A stretch of DNA of 64,000 bases, taken from contig NZ_FUKO01000033.1 of assembly GCF_900163815.1 (NCBI RefSeq), positions 158,514 through 222,513 of the forward strand. The letters run 5' to 3'. The position numbers and the translations under genes were made by a program. Position 1 is the first letter of the stretch; each line of letters starts with the position of its first letter. The notes beneath the pieces were generated by a model. That model saw nothing but the letters and a program-made list of their open reading frames with translations, was not told the origin of the DNA and searched no databases. The stretch comes from Microbacterium esteraromaticum (GTDB lineage: Bacteria; Actinomycetota; Actinomycetes; Actinomycetales; Microbacteriaceae). Below, piece by piece: positions 63,774-64,000 of the stretch.

Positions 63774-63795
63774 GCCGAAAACGATCGTTTACGGC
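63774..63795. repeat. GATC-centred palindrome, copy 5
   Basis: GCCGAAAACGA then TCGTTTACGGC, pairing at 10 of 11 positions. It lies 57 nt left of the resolvase-like site at 63852, echoing the 43-nt spacing of copy 1 and its site at the left border. Confidence 0.75.
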
Positions 63796-63851
63796 ATGCT
63801 CTCACCGTGGCTCACGTCTGACGAAGCGTTGGTCGAGGCGTGTGCGCTGTC

Positions 63852-63868
63852 GTGTCTCATAACCCTAC
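63852..63868. repeat. Resolvase-like site, right border
   Basis: GTGTCTCATAACCCTAC differs at two positions from GTGTCTCGTAGCCCTAC at 53629-53645. It contains the TGTCYnnTA half-site and is followed by GGTTGC and GCGTCTCAAC, as at the left border. Confidence 0.55.
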
Positions 63869-64000
63869 GGTTGCGGAGCGTCTCAACAGGCGCCGCAGCC
63901 TGTTGTCAGTGTCCGAAGTCGTCGGCACGGCTGTCCCTAGTATTTCGGGCATTGTGCTGGGGACTGTGGACAACGCCCGATCTGTACTGGTGTGCACAAA

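Larger units (their letters stand above)
63610..64000. other. Island right border region, no gene seen
   Basis: This stretch holds a tRNA-T-arm-like word (GGGTCGAATCCCC, about 63679), two GATC-centred palindromes (63713-63731, 63774-63795) and a resolvase-like site (63852-63868). It mirrors the left border at 53549-53998. The last 90 bases may belong to the next gene's upstream region. Confidence 0.55.

Overview
The window comes from a high-GC actinobacterium. The backbone gene order (holA, rpsT, lepA, hemW, hrcA-dnaJ-rsmE, HIT, phoH, ybeY, CNNM/CBS, era, leuA, recO, uppS), the many GTG starts and the leaderless-looking promoters all fit Microbacteriaceae, most likely Microbacterium or a close relative. 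That assignment is from gene order and protein style, not from a database match.

The window has three blocks. (1) About 1-26,792 is the right part of an integrative element. Its large serine integrase (25196-26704, minus) lies beside a junction at which comEC is cut: only the C-terminal 524 codons of comEC remain to the right, and the 5' part is not in the window. The element carries a ParA/MinD-like ATPase, an XRE regulator with an ImmA/IrrE protease and a clean operator, several tiny zinc-binding proteins, a umuDC pair and a dense set of anti-phage-type genes. These are an AIPR protein translationally coupled to a caspase-like protease, a gamma-class DNA methyltransferase with a putative restriction enzyme, an Mrr-like nuclease with its own XRE protein, a GmrSD-type DUF262/HNH protein, and a 577-residue protein of unknown function. 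At least four of its genes start exactly 6 nt after a shared promoter sequence (CCGGGTATGTG), which suggests an element-wide transcription programme.

(2) About 26,793-53,548 is chromosomal core. It covers DNA replication and competence (comEC remnant, holA), an MFS exporter, a peptide/nickel-type ABC importer, translation and heat-shock genes (lepA, hemW, hrcA with a CIRCE operator, dnaJ), rRNA maturation and modification (rsmE, ybeY, era), leucine synthesis under a textbook leader-peptide attenuator (leuL-leuA), recO and uppS. Two unusual non-coding structures stand out here: a 30-bp hairpin between holA and rpsT, and five 20-bp tandem units spanning the phoH/ybeY junction.

(3) About 53,549-64,000 is an accessory copper island. 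It holds a MerR regulator, a SulP transporter, two DUF305 proteins, a cysteine-rich four-helix copper-binding protein, small membrane proteins, a YHS protein, a CopB-type (CPH) P-type ATPase and a CsoR-family repressor, with a CsoR-like palindromic operator in front of the YHS-ATPase-csoR genes. Related 19-22 bp palindromes centred on GATC and resolvase-type half-sites (TGTCTCRTA) mark both edges and one internal joint, which suggests assembly by recombination. No transposase is visible.

The most interesting candidate system is the AIPR-caspase pair next to the methyltransferase-nuclease pair (4674-10004).
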